DNA of 64,000 nt from JBAVVD01 sp049697115 (GTDB taxonomy: Bacteria; Acidobacteriota; Aminicenantia; Aminicenantales; UBA4085): contig JBAVVD010000048.1 in NCBI GenBank assembly GCA_049697115.1, positions 27,575 to 91,574 of the forward strand, read 5' to 3'. Shown in pieces: positions 1-6,697 of the stretch (position 1 is the stretch's first letter; every line of letters begins with the position of its first letter). The position numbers were made by a program, and so were the translations under genes. The notes below the pieces were generated by a model. That model worked only from the letters and a program-made list of their open reading frames with translations, did not search any database and was not told the origin of the DNA.

Positions 1-34
1 GCTTTGTCGTTTCGATTCCATCGCTAGTTCGTAA

Positions 35-192
35 GCCTAACTATTAATATACCGCATGCTGTATTTGATACAGATCTCCCTTCATTGACGTCGTATATTA
101 TGTGATTCCATCAAATATCCCCGCAAAGTTGCAGTATTATTTTAAAATTAACCATATTAAATTGCAAGTTGTATATTTTACGACGGAATTAT
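35..192 (+). repeat. left arm of the inverted repeat around the intI remnant
   Basis: This arm begins with the core-like heptamer GCCTAAC and runs to a few bases before the integrase-like reading frame region. It pairs with 1009-1168 in inverted orientation. It replaces the sequence where the N-terminal half of the integrase should be, so the repeat or a linked deletion truncated the gene. Confidence 0.7.
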
Positions 193-245
193 CCAGCCCG
201 AAAGAGTTGCTTGAACAATAATCAAAAAAACCTCATCGAGTTTGA

Positions 246-917
246 AGATTTTATAAAGCAGTTCCGATTGTCTTAACTCGTGAAGAGGTTCATCGCCTCT
301 TTTCCTTTCTTGAGGGGCCCTATCTTCTCATGTCTCAATTGCTCTATGGAAGCGGCCTCCATCTTCTGGAATGCATACAATTGAGAGTCAAGGACATCGA
401 TTTTGCCAATAATTTGCTAGTCATTCGGGCGGGAAAAGGAGAGAAAGACAGAACCACCATACTGGCGGACAAGATCAAGGAGTCTCTGAAAGCCCATTTG
501 AAGAGAATCAAGAAGTTGCATGACCAGGATTTGGCAAAAGGATACAGGGGGACAACGCTTCCTGATGCCCTGGAGAAAAAATATCCGAATGCCAATAAAG
601 AATGGGCCTGGCAATGGGTGTTCCCCTCGAAAAGCCTGGTGGTCCATCCTAGGAGCGGCAGGGTCATGCGTCATCATATCCAACCCAGTACGCTTCAAAG
701 GATGATAAAAGACGCTCTAAGAAAATCGAAGATTTCAAAACCTGCAAGCTGTCACACGCTGCGGCACAGTTTCGCTACGCATCTTCTGGAAGCAGGGCAT
801 AATATCCGAACGATCCAGGAACTCATGGGCCATAAGAACGTGAATACCACGATGATATACACTCATGTGGCTCGAAAGAGTTATTCGGACATTTCTAGCC
901 CTTTGGACAAACTGTAA
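246..917 (+). pseudogene. intI: integron integrase remnant (IntI, C-terminal catalytic domain only)
   Basis: Tyrosine recombinase that would insert and excise gene cassettes at attI and attC. The frame carries the IntI-specific insertion (ALEKKYPNANKEWAWQW) that separates integron integrases from other XerC/D-like recombinases. It also keeps the HTLRHSFATHL box, LMGHKN and the nucleophile tyrosine in TMIYTHV. Integrase homology extends upstream of the first ATG (330) to 246, where in-frame stops occur at 243 and 219. The N-terminal DNA-binding domain of about 100 residues is missing. The first catalytic Arg, normally in a GxRxxE context, is His here (GSGLHLLE, codon 360-362). The protein is therefore very probably inactive. 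Any cassette movement would need an integrase encoded elsewhere. Confidence 0.88.
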
Positions 918-1008
918 GAAATGCCGAAAAGACTAAGCGGTTGTTTCCGAGATATCTCACGCTCCGTAAAACTTCCGCGGCTATCTGGTAAATAATCGCT
1001 CCTCTGAT

Positions 1009-1168
1009 GGATATTTGAGTCGTCAAATATACGACTTGCAATTTAATATGGATATTTTTAAGATAAGACTGCAATTTTGATGGGATATTTGATGGAATCA
1101 CATAATATGCGACGTTAAAAAAGGAAGATTTGCATCAAATACAGCATGCTGTATAGTAATAGTTATGC
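1009..1168 (-). repeat. right arm of the inverted repeat around the intI remnant
   Basis: Reverse complement of the 35-192 arm with scattered substitutions. It starts, on the minus strand, with the core-like GCATAAC and contains a perfect 12-bp palindrome ACAGCATGCTGT at 1141-1152. Confidence 0.7.
1130..1157 (+). promoter_or_regulatory. possible promoter for the first cassette inside the right repeat arm
   Basis: TTGCAT (1130-1135), a 16-base spacer and TATAGT (1152-1157) point toward the cassette gene at 1210. A promoter in the arm next to the integrase would play the role of the integron Pc promoter. Evidence is pattern only. Confidence 0.35.
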
Positions 1169-1209
1169 GTCCCCAAAATAATATGCTTCATTAATTTGGA
1201 GGTTGAGAT

Positions 1210-2019
1210 ATGTCTTTTAACATTCAAAGAATATTAGACTCAGTTGTAAAGACTCTAGATCGAATTATTAATATGCTTGATATAGCTTTGAACGCATTTT
1301 ACAAATTTTTAGACTATCTCATAAAAACGTTTGAAGAAGTTGCAAAAAAAATACTTGATCTACTTACTAATCTACTTAGGGTTGTTTTTTATATTCTCCC
1401 TTTTATTTTTATGATTATCATTGGTTCTCAAAAGAATTGGTTTTGGATGTCAATTACTGGATGGGCAGTAATCATATTTGTTCTCGTTCTTTTCTTCAGA
1501 GACTTTATTGCCGAGATTAAGGGTGATAATAAAACTTCAAGCCAAAATATGCCGATTCAATCCAAAAGAGCATTTATTGTTATTCTCATACTAAATGTGT
1601 TATTAATCTCGTATTCTTTTATTTTTTATTTCGTTGGCATTAGCCCTGAAAAATATATTTTGGAATTTATTACAGAAGCCCCAGCAAATGAGAAAGCTAA
1701 TGAGATTCGAGAGGCAGAATATTTGAATATAATTTCGGCAAAAAATAATACTGATTTTTCCTCTACTATATCCACTATCTCAAATCTTGGATTGTTAAAA
1801 TCATCCAAGGCATCTCCAATACTCATTGAAAAACTGAATGGTTTTATAGCAAAAGAATTGAATGAAAACGAAACAAAAGAAGTAACTGCAATTATTGAAG
1901 CCCTTGAAAATATAGGTGGAGAGGATGCTTGCAATTCATTAGTTAAATTTGAGGTAAACTGTAGCAACAATGATTTAGTTCTTAAAGCAAGAAAAGCGGC
2001 TAACAAAATATGTCGTTAA
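1210..2019 (+). CDS. cassette-encoded membrane protein with HEAT-like C-terminal part
   Basis: A 269-residue protein I do not recognise. It has an amphipathic helical N-terminus (residues 1-60), hydrophobic segments at about 58-75, 78-97 and 118-143, then a soluble part from about 150. The pattern 'IISTISNLGLLKSSKASPILIEKL ... IIEALENIGGEDACNSLVKF', seen here in short pieces, resembles HEAT-type helical repeats. A GGAGG lies seven bases before the ATG. The gene is strongly AT-rich compared with the next two cassettes, which suggests a different origin. Its stop is followed directly by the attC at 2033. Function unknown. Confidence 0.75.
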   Translation: MSFNIQRILDSVVKTLDRIINMLDIALNAFYKFLDYLIKTFEEVAKKILDLLTNLLRVVFYILPFIFMIIIGSQKNWFWMSITGWAVIIFVLVLFFRDFIAEIKGDNKTSSQNMPIQSKRAFIVILILNVLLISYSFIFYFVGISPEKYILEFITEAPANEKANEIREAEYLNIISAKNNTDFSSTISTISNLGLLKSSKASPILIEKLNGFIAKELNENETKEVTAIIEALENIGGEDACNSLVKFEVNCSNNDLVLKARKAANKICR

Positions 2020-2032
2020 ATATTATTAAAAC

Positions 2033-2091
2033 GCATAACAAGTCATTGCAGCGGACTGCGTAAACGCCGCCGCTGAATTCTATCGTTAGAC
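2033..2091 (+). other. attC site
   Basis: Core sites GCATAAC (2033-2039) and GTTAGAC (2085-2091) bound an imperfect palindrome whose inner arms contain GCAGCGG and CCGCTG. The length (59 bp) and layout are those of an integron attC. Confidence 0.85.
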
Positions 2092-2122
2092 TGCAAGAGA
2101 CATAGAAAGATAGGAGGCAAGG

Positions 2123-2503
2123 ATGTCCCACGAATTCACAGAACGCGGACAAGCGGAAAATGTGCATGGCGAGGTTGTTAAAGCCACACCCGGAGCGATC
2201 GATCCTTCGGAGAAAGACTGGCCCGAGGTACTTGACCGCAGTGTCAATCGGGTCGCGGACGTTATTCAGGAACGGCAGCAGCTCCAGCATGAGCTAAGTA
2301 AGGCCACGATCTCGATCGACAAAGGCCTCCTGCTCGTAATTGGACTTGCCCTACTTGCAACCCTTTTGTTCACGTTCTATATGCTTGCCCGAGACAAGCT
2401 CCAGGCGGTCACTCAGGTACTCTATCCAATCCTCACCGCCTTGCTGGGTTTCATGAGTGGCTACTTTGCTGGGTCAGGTAGAAAGGGTGCTCGTCAGAAG
2501 TAG
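2123..2503 (+). CDS. cassette-encoded small membrane protein
   Basis: A 126-residue protein with a charged N-terminal half and two hydrophobic segments (about 67-88 and 96-116) separated by a short loop. It ends in a basic tail, so both ends probably lie in the cytoplasm. An AGGAGG-like site (AGGAGGCAAGG) precedes the ATG. It is GC-richer than the first cassette and sits between two clear attC sites. No family recognised. Confidence 0.72.
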   Translation: MSHEFTERGQAENVHGEVVKATPGAIDPSEKDWPEVLDRSVNRVADVIQERQQLQHELSKATISIDKGLLLVIGLALLATLLFTFYMLARDKLQAVTQVLYPILTALLGFMSGYFAGSGRKGARQK

Positions 2504-2512
2504 GAGTGAGCA

Positions 2513-2608
2513 GTCTAACCCGGCGCTGCAGCTGGCGGATCACCGTCACGGCCTTTGCAGCCGCAAGGCCCGTGCCAGGACCCGCAGCTGAGCGCCAGTC
2601 CGTTAGGC
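2513..2608 (+). other. attC site
   Basis: GTCTAAC (2513-2519) and GTTAGGC (2602-2608) flank a 96-bp imperfect palindrome with complementary GGCGCTGCAGC and GCAGCTGAGCGCC blocks. This is a canonical attC layout. Confidence 0.88.
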
Positions 2609-2649
2609 AGAATGGCCTTGGTGAACCTGCCTCACAGGAGGAGTGCAAG

Positions 2650-3516
2650 ATGCGCCGTTTCCTATTGGCTTGCATGCTTATCGTTTCAGTCATGCCGAGC
2701 TCTGCACCGACGCAGCCAGCTCAATCAGTGCCCATCGAGTTCCTTAGCGGGGGAGAATACGTTAGAGGCCAGTTCTTCGGGAGCGCAGATGGAGATCCGA
2801 TAGCAACGCTGGTCCTCCTCCCCGGCTGGCCAGGAGACCCACGCGACGTACTCGGATTGGGGGCCCTTCTTGCGCGGCTGAACGTGAACGTGCTCATGTT
2901 CAACCCGCGCGGTCTGTATCAGAGCGAGGGCACATCGACTTTTGCACACACCCTCGAGGACATCGCCGCATCCCTGAAGTGGCTCAGACAGGCGGATACG
3001 CGTCAGCGGTTCAGGGTCGACATCGACCGTATTGCGTTGGGGGGACACAGCTATGGTGGGGGCATGACCATGGCATATGCGGCTGCCGATCCCGGGATCC
3101 GGCGAGTGATCTCGATTGCCGGCAACGACCACGGGGACTTCATCCGTAGGATCCAGAGTGATCTTCAGTTCGCGGAGGACATGCGGCAGATGTTGGCGAG
3201 TACCCGTGCACCAAATGGTCCAGCCAGGTTTGACCTGGAAACTGGACTAAAGGACCTTGCTGATCATCAAGATATATATGGCCTCAGAGAGAATGCTCCG
3301 CGTCTTGCCGACCGCTCCATTCTGCTTGTTGGCGGTTGGGAAGATGTGCAGGTCACAGTGGAGGACGTGCTTCTTCCGTTGTATCGGTCTCTGAAGGCTG
3401 CCGGAGCGTCCGACGTTACATTCCTCACGTACCATGACGATCATGGGTTTGGGACAGTGCGGCAGCAATTGGCCGCAGATATCCAGCAATGGCTAGTTCG
3501 CCACATGCCCAAGTAG
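2650..3516 (+). CDS. secreted alpha/beta hydrolase
   Basis: A 288-residue cassette protein. The start at 2650 is chosen because it is preceded by CACAGGAGGAG and gives a clean signal peptide (MRRFLLACMLIVSVMPSSA). An upstream frame extension would run into the attC. The alpha/beta hydrolase core is visible: oxyanion region LLPGWPGD, nucleophile elbow GGHSYGGG, and a late DDHGFG that supplies the catalytic His. Probably an esterase or hydrolase acting in the periplasm; the substrate is unknown. It is GC-rich compared with its neighbours. Confidence 0.82.
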   Translation: MRRFLLACMLIVSVMPSSAPTQPAQSVPIEFLSGGEYVRGQFFGSADGDPIATLVLLPGWPGDPRDVLGLGALLARLNVNVLMFNPRGLYQSEGTSTFAHTLEDIAASLKWLRQADTRQRFRVDIDRIALGGHSYGGGMTMAYAAADPGIRRVISIAGNDHGDFIRRIQSDLQFAEDMRQMLASTRAPNGPARFDLETGLKDLADHQDIYGLRENAPRLADRSILLVGGWEDVQVTVEDVLLPLYRSLKAAGASDVTFLTYHDDHGFGTVRQQLAADIQQWLVRHMPK

Positions 3517-3523
3517 AGCCTCT

Positions 3524-3606
3524 GTCTAACAAGCGCCTGCATCAGTCAGCCGCTTCGCGGTTGCTGGTGAGACGCAGCGTCAGCTGCGCCAAAACAACGT
3601 TTTAGC
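3524..3606 (+). other. attC site, degenerate right core
   Basis: GTCTAAC (3524-3530) follows the hydrolase stop. The right core is only GTTTTAGC near 3599-3606. Between them lie complementary AGCCGC and GCGGTT blocks and CAGCGTCAGCTGCGCC, consistent with a folded attC. Confidence 0.65.
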
Positions 3607-3638
3607 ATCTTGACGTTATAACATTGTGATGCTATGCT
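3603..3638 (+). promoter_or_regulatory. toxin-antitoxin promoter with overlapping inverted-repeat operator
   Basis: TTGACG (3610-3615), exactly 17 bases, then TATGCT (3633-3638). A perfect inverted repeat, TAGCATC (3603-3609) and GATGCTA (3628-3634), brackets the -35 and spacer. The antitoxin, a ribbon-helix-helix type, would be expected to bind there and repress its own operon. Confidence 0.65.
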
Positions 3639-3658
3639 TACTTGTGGAGGTGATTTTC

Positions 3659-3892
3659 ATGAGCGAAACTACAAAGCGTTCAACTATATACTTCAAGCCG
3701 GAGCTTCATCGAGCTCTACGAATCAAGGCTATTGATACCCAGCGTAGCTTGTCTGATCTCGTAAATGACGCGGTTCAAATGGCTCTTCGCGAGGATGAAG
3801 AGGACCTCTCTGCATTTGATGAGCGGGCGAGCGAGCCTACGTTGACATATGAAGAACTGCTCAGGGATCTGAAAGCTCATGGGAAAATATAG
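3659..3892 (+). CDS. CopG-family antitoxin
   Basis: A 77-residue antitoxin whose partner is the RelE-like toxin that overlaps its end by 14 bases. The N-terminal half (STIYFKPELHRALRIKA ... SLSDLVNDAVQMAL) has the beta-strand plus two-helix pattern of ribbon-helix-helix DNA-binding proteins. The acidic C-terminal half (DEEDLSAFDERA) should wrap the toxin. The start at 3659 is chosen over the in-frame start at 3626 because GGAGGTG lies seven bases upstream and the -10 element ends at 3638. Its own cassette promoter is typical for toxin-antitoxin cassettes, which stabilise arrays. Confidence 0.85.
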   Translation: MSETTKRSTIYFKPELHRALRIKAIDTQRSLSDLVNDAVQMALREDEEDLSAFDERASEPTLTYEELLRDLKAHGKI

Positions 3893-4142
3893 ATTAGTCT
3901 TCAAGAAATCGGTCGCGAAGGATCTGCGTGATCTCCCGAAGAAAGATGTCGCTCGCATCCTGAAATATTTCAATGCGTTATCAGAGAATCCGCGCGCTCC
4001 TGGTTGCGAAAAGTTATCTAGCCAGGAAAGATATCGAGTTCGGCGGGGTGTGTACCGTATTATTTATGAAATCAAGGATGATGTATTGACAGTAATCGTG
4101 ATAAAAGTCGGCCACAGGCGTGATGTCTATAAGGGCAGCTGA
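3879..4142 (+). CDS. relE: RelE/ParE-family toxin
   Basis: An 87-residue toxin, a ribosome-dependent mRNA interferase if it is RelE-like. The pattern KYRLVFKKSVAKDLRDLPKK, then YRVRRGVYRIIYEI and VIVIKVGHRRDVYK is typical of the RelE fold; the C-terminal GHRRDVY motif is characteristic of the family. It overlaps the antitoxin gene, so the two are translationally coupled. The stop lies at the left end of an attC. Confidence 0.88.
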   Translation: MGKYRLVFKKSVAKDLRDLPKKDVARILKYFNALSENPRAPGCEKLSSQERYRVRRGVYRIIYEIKDDVLTVIVIKVGHRRDVYKGS

Positions 4143-4194
4143 CTGCAGCGTGCAGCAGCCGAGAGGCACTTCCTCTTTCAGCGCTTTGTTAGCC
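4137..4194. other. attC site between head-on cassettes
   Basis: GTTAGCC (4188-4194) is a good core; the left core is weak (AGCTGAC, 4137-4143). The stops of the plus-strand toxin gene and the minus-strand gene to the right both fall inside this site, so two tail-to-tail cassettes share one site. That arrangement is unusual because each cassette normally carries its own attC. Confidence 0.65.
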
Positions 4195-4599
4195 TCGCGC
4201 ATTATCCTCATCAATTATTTTGCAGCCTTCGGTCCAATCCGCGTAAACCTGCCAATGCTTGATCTTATCGTTCTCCACTATAGCCTTCCAGGCGGCTGGC
4301 ATTTCAATCCTGTTCTCAGGGACAAGCCCGCGCTTACCGTTGTAAGTCCCGGAAGCGGACCCGAAGACTGCGACGAGGCCTCTATCTTGGAGCATACTCT
4401 GGACTTCGATTCTGTAGTCGGGAAACATGCGGAAGTATTGGTTCCATCCTTTTGTCATGTTTTCGCGGCCCGACTCGACTTTGCCACTAGAGTCCACAAA
4501 GTTGTGGTCTTCCGCCATCAAGCTGGAGAGTTTAGAAATATCACCTTTATTGATAGCGGTAATAAAGGCCTTTACGACACCGATCTCGCTTGAATCCAT
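4189..4599 (-). CDS. SnoaL-like / NTF2-fold protein
   Basis: A 136-residue cassette protein. The opening VVKAFITAINKGDISKLSSLMAEDH and the later FPDYRIEVQSMLQDRGLVAVFGSASGTY are typical of the SnoaL-like polyketide-cyclase/NTF2 fold, a small cone-shaped domain used by cyclases, isomerases and orphan binding proteins. The fold assignment is from pattern; the ligand is unknown. Its stop codon is the TAA of the GGCTAAC core, as often seen in cassettes. It is the first of the minus-strand group. Confidence 0.8.
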   Translation of the reverse strand: MDSSEIGVVKAFITAINKGDISKLSSLMAEDHNFVDSSGKVESGRENMTKGWNQYFRMFPDYRIEVQSMLQDRGLVAVFGSASGTYNGKRGLVPENRIEMPAAWKAIVENDKIKHWQVYADWTEGCKIIDEDNARG

Positions 4600-4615
4600 C
4601 CTGTTTTCTCCCTTG

Positions 4616-4650
4616 GGCTAACAATTACCATATAATATGCAGTGAAACAA
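4616..4650 (-). repeat. orphan half of the long attC-type arm
   Basis: GGCTAAC followed by AATTACCATATAATATGCAGT matches the outer part of the arms at 35, 1168 and 9862. I find no matching right arm before the next gene at 4790, so this looks like a broken or recombined site. The 190 bases between 4600 and 4790 hold no other feature I can support. Confidence 0.5.
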
Positions 4651-4789
4651 TGGACTATCAGGAGATTCTTTTCGAAATCAATATCTTTGACTCAGAGCTT
4701 AACACATTCCATGAATCGGAAAAGTCCTTCCTCAAAGGAGATTTCGCGCAGGCCGCATCTCCCTGCTTTTAGATTTTCGCTAAAGCTTT

Positions 4790-5185
4790 TTATTGAGAAG
4801 AAGACTCAAATGCTCCATGCGATTTGAAATCAACATTGACATTTTTTTGGTCGAATGAATACCATGCCCCTGTAGCCGCATCAACAATGATAGGAATTAA
4901 TCCGGCTAAGACATCCAAAATAACCCATCCCACTCCCACGTGATTATTTAAGTTTATCGTTTTTGTTTGGCCGCCATACTTAAACTCGATGACGTATGTT
5001 TTTTTTGTTATCAATTTGAAATTTATGGGAGCCCTTCCCATCATTTTGCCATCAACCCATATCTCCGCGCCACTCGGGTTAGAGCCGAAATTGACTTCTT
5101 CCGATGTTCCCTTAAACAGAGTGGCGCAGTTTGTCAGATAAAAACAGAGACAAAATACAAGTAACGCTGAAATTTTAGCTTTCAC
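4790..5185 (-). CDS. PEGA-domain lipoprotein
   Basis: A 131-residue protein with a lipoprotein signal peptide (LLVFCLCFYLTNCATLF, lipobox LTNC). A PEGA-like beta domain follows: SNPSGAEIWVDGKMMGRAPINFKL is the diagnostic 'P-x-G-A-x-V ... G-x-T/A-P' pattern. A hydrophobic glycine-rich stretch (VGWVILDVLAGLIPIIVDAATGAWY) then fits the common 'lipoprotein near phage/outer-membrane' type. Start codon GTG with AAGGAGG seven to eight bases upstream. Probably anchored to the outer membrane. Role unknown. Confidence 0.8.
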   Translation of the reverse strand: MKAKISALLVFCLCFYLTNCATLFKGTSEEVNFGSNPSGAEIWVDGKMMGRAPINFKLITKKTYVIEFKYGGQTKTINLNNHVGVGWVILDVLAGLIPIIVDAATGAWYSFDQKNVNVDFKSHGAFESSSQ

Positions 5186-5423
5186 CTTTAATTCCTCCTT
5201 AAGGAATAAATGATAATTTACGAAATAATTAATGTCAACCGAAGATTATTTATATAGGAGTTCCTCTAAAATAGGGCTTAAAATTCGCTAGGTCTTTTAC
5301 ATTATTGAATTTATAGGACCTACGATATGCCATGGCATTATGCACGGTACTATATCTGATAATACAGGTAGTAAGATTGCCGCAGTTACACCTTGCTCCT
5401 GTGTCATGGATATTGTTTGAATG

Positions 5424-5480
5424 GGCTAACAAGGCGCATGCACCGGACGCCGATGGCGCCGGTGATACTTAACATTAGCC
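5424..5480. other. attC site
   Basis: GGCTAAC (5424-5430) and ATTAGCC (5474-5480) enclose a 57-bp palindrome with GCACCGG and CCGGTGA arms. The 238 bases between the PEGA gene and this site contain no convincing ORF. Confidence 0.82.
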
Positions 5481-5591
5481 GGTAATAAGAAACTTTCTCA
5501 TGAGATTCTGTGTATTAAACTAATAATGTAATAACACTTATGGCTTCAATAAACTGATTTGAACTTCTTCTTTCTTGAAAAGTTACTCTTG

Positions 5592-5783
5592 TTAGGTGTT
5601 TTTGTTTGATTCACAGGCGAAACCAGTTTTATGTTCTGCTGCCTCTTTCAAGATTTTGAAGCCGCCGCGTAGCACGACAACTGCGATGACAAAACCAATG
5701 ACAAGATCGGGATAGCGGCTGCCCAGAGCCCAAACCAGGACGCCGGACAAAATAACGCCAACATTGGCAATAAGGCCTAACGC
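5592..5783 (-). pseudogene. C-terminal fragment of a cation-efflux (CDF-like) transporter
   Basis: Reading the minus strand gives GLIANVGVILSGVLVWALG, then RYPDLVIGFVIAVVVLRGG and FKILKEAAEH before a TAA at 5592. This matches the end of the membrane domain of cation diffusion facilitators: two TM helices with the 'N-V-G-V-I-L-S-G' and 'D-x-x-I/V-G' pattern. The frame runs back into the attC at 5775-5834 without an ATG. No more of the transporter is present. The TAA lies in a further core-like ACCTAAC (5591-5597). It appears to be a truncated gene carried as a cassette, probably untranslated. Confidence 0.65.
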
Positions 5784-5834
5784 CTGAAATAACCCGCACG
5801 GTTTTACCGTGTCGGATTGATGGACTTGTTAGCC
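5775..5834. other. attC site
   Basis: GCCTAAC (5775-5781) and GTTAGCC (5828-5834) bound a 60-bp palindrome whose tip is GCACGGTTTTACCGTGTC, a strong stem. This is a canonical attC. Confidence 0.9.
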
Positions 5835-5838
5835 ACTG

Positions 5839-6546
5839 TTATTCCTCAATGGACCCTCCTTTTTCCCGCAAGTGTCTACGGAACGTATAGGTTGGATCCT
5901 TGGATCGCTTCTTTAAGTATTCGTCAAACCGGAGTTGGTCACGAAGCTTTCTTCCAGCCCGTATTTCCTCCGCCTGTCGTCGCTCCGTTTGCCAAATGAT
6001 GCGTGCAGTAGAGATAAGTTCATCGGCATGTTGAATTGGGGCGAAAAGAACTCCGTCACCGTCAGCAAAAACAATGTCCTCCTTTGATACATGGAAATCG
6101 CCAAAAAGAGCGGTCGTGAGTGCATCGGCATCGGGTGAATCAAGCCGCTGGGGACCTGTCGGGCAAGTGCCGTAACTGAAGATTGGGAAACCAATATGGT
6201 TAAGCTCCGCCGTATCTCTGTGACAGCCCCAGACAACGATTCCTGCCAATCCACTCGCTTGAGCCTCCAATGCCGTTAAATCTCCAATACACCCTTCATC
6301 CATTCTTCCTCTATTATCTATGACAAGAATGTCTCCTTGTTGTGCGGTCCCCATGGCTTCAAGAAAGATATCCACGCTGCCGTAGTGTTTCACGGGCAAG
6401 GCTCTGCCAGCAATACGGCTCCCCGCAGGTAATGTACGAATGCCTGGAGGCGCGACGCGAGTGGGCAAGCCCAAACGCAAGCAAGCATCCGCTATGAGCG
6501 GGGTTGAGAGATCTGATAAAGCACTATTCAAGTCTTGGTTTTTCAT
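5839..6546 (-). CDS. RraA-family protein (HMG/CHA aldolase-like)
   Basis: A 235-residue protein of the RraA-like family. This family includes 4-hydroxy-4-methyl-2-oxoglutarate aldolase, the RNase E regulator RraA and proteins once annotated as menaquinone methyltransferase. Seen motifs: STPLIADACLRLG near the start, GDILVIDNRGRMDEGCIGDL with the substrate/metal-binding R-x-x-x-x-G-D pattern, GIVVWGCHRDTAEL and DIVFADGDGVLFAP. Length fits, with an extra charged C-terminal tail of about 30 residues. A pyruvate-type aldolase role is likeliest; this is inferred from family. It is one gene between two good attC sites. Confidence 0.85.
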   Translation of the reverse strand: MKNQDLNSALSDLSTPLIADACLRLGLPTRVAPPGIRTLPAGSRIAGRALPVKHYGSVDIFLEAMGTAQQGDILVIDNRGRMDEGCIGDLTALEAQASGLAGIVVWGCHRDTAELNHIGFPIFSYGTCPTGPQRLDSPDADALTTALFGDFHVSKEDIVFADGDGVLFAPIQHADELISTARIIWQTERRQAEEIRAGRKLRDQLRFDEYLKKRSKDPTYTFRRHLREKGGSIEE

Positions 6547-6638
6547 TCAAAGCTCCGTTGTGACCAACTGCAAGGCTCAGGGGCGCAAGGGCTTACTCGC
6601 ATCCGCATACCAAAAACGCACAGAAACAGATGCAGTGT

Positions 6639-6696
6639 GTCTAACATTCATGTTTTCAAACATCGCCTTTGCATCCACCGTAAACGATTGTTAGGC
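6639..6696. other. attC site
   Basis: GTCTAAC (6639-6645) and GTTAGGC (6690-6696), 58 bp apart end to end, with TTTTCAAACATCG at the tip. The stop of the minus-strand hydrolase is two bases from the right core. Confidence 0.85.
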
Positions 6697-6697
6697 A

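Larger units (their letters stand above)
35..1168. mobile_element. inverted-repeat unit enclosing an integron integrase remnant
   Basis: Two long imperfect inverted repeats (35-192 and about 1009-1168) enclose the broken integrase gene. Aligned by eye they agree at roughly four bases in five with almost no gaps. Shared blocks include GCATGCTGTATTTGAT, TTATGTGATTCCATCAAATA and CATATTAAATTGCAAG. The outer ends are integron-type core sites, GCCTAAC at 35-41 and GTTATGC at 1162-1168, so the whole unit is built like a giant attC palindrome with the integrase fragment in its loop. A second copy of this arm type lies at 9862-10093 and a half copy at 4616. Whether this is a mobile unit, an attC split by an insertion, or a rearranged attI region cannot be decided from one sequence. 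Confidence 0.6.

Noticed and set aside
5250..5432. 60-codon minus-strand frame next to the attC at 5424
   Set aside because: No ribosome binding site, begins inside the attC core with a TTG, composition unlike coding sequence and no recognisable pattern.
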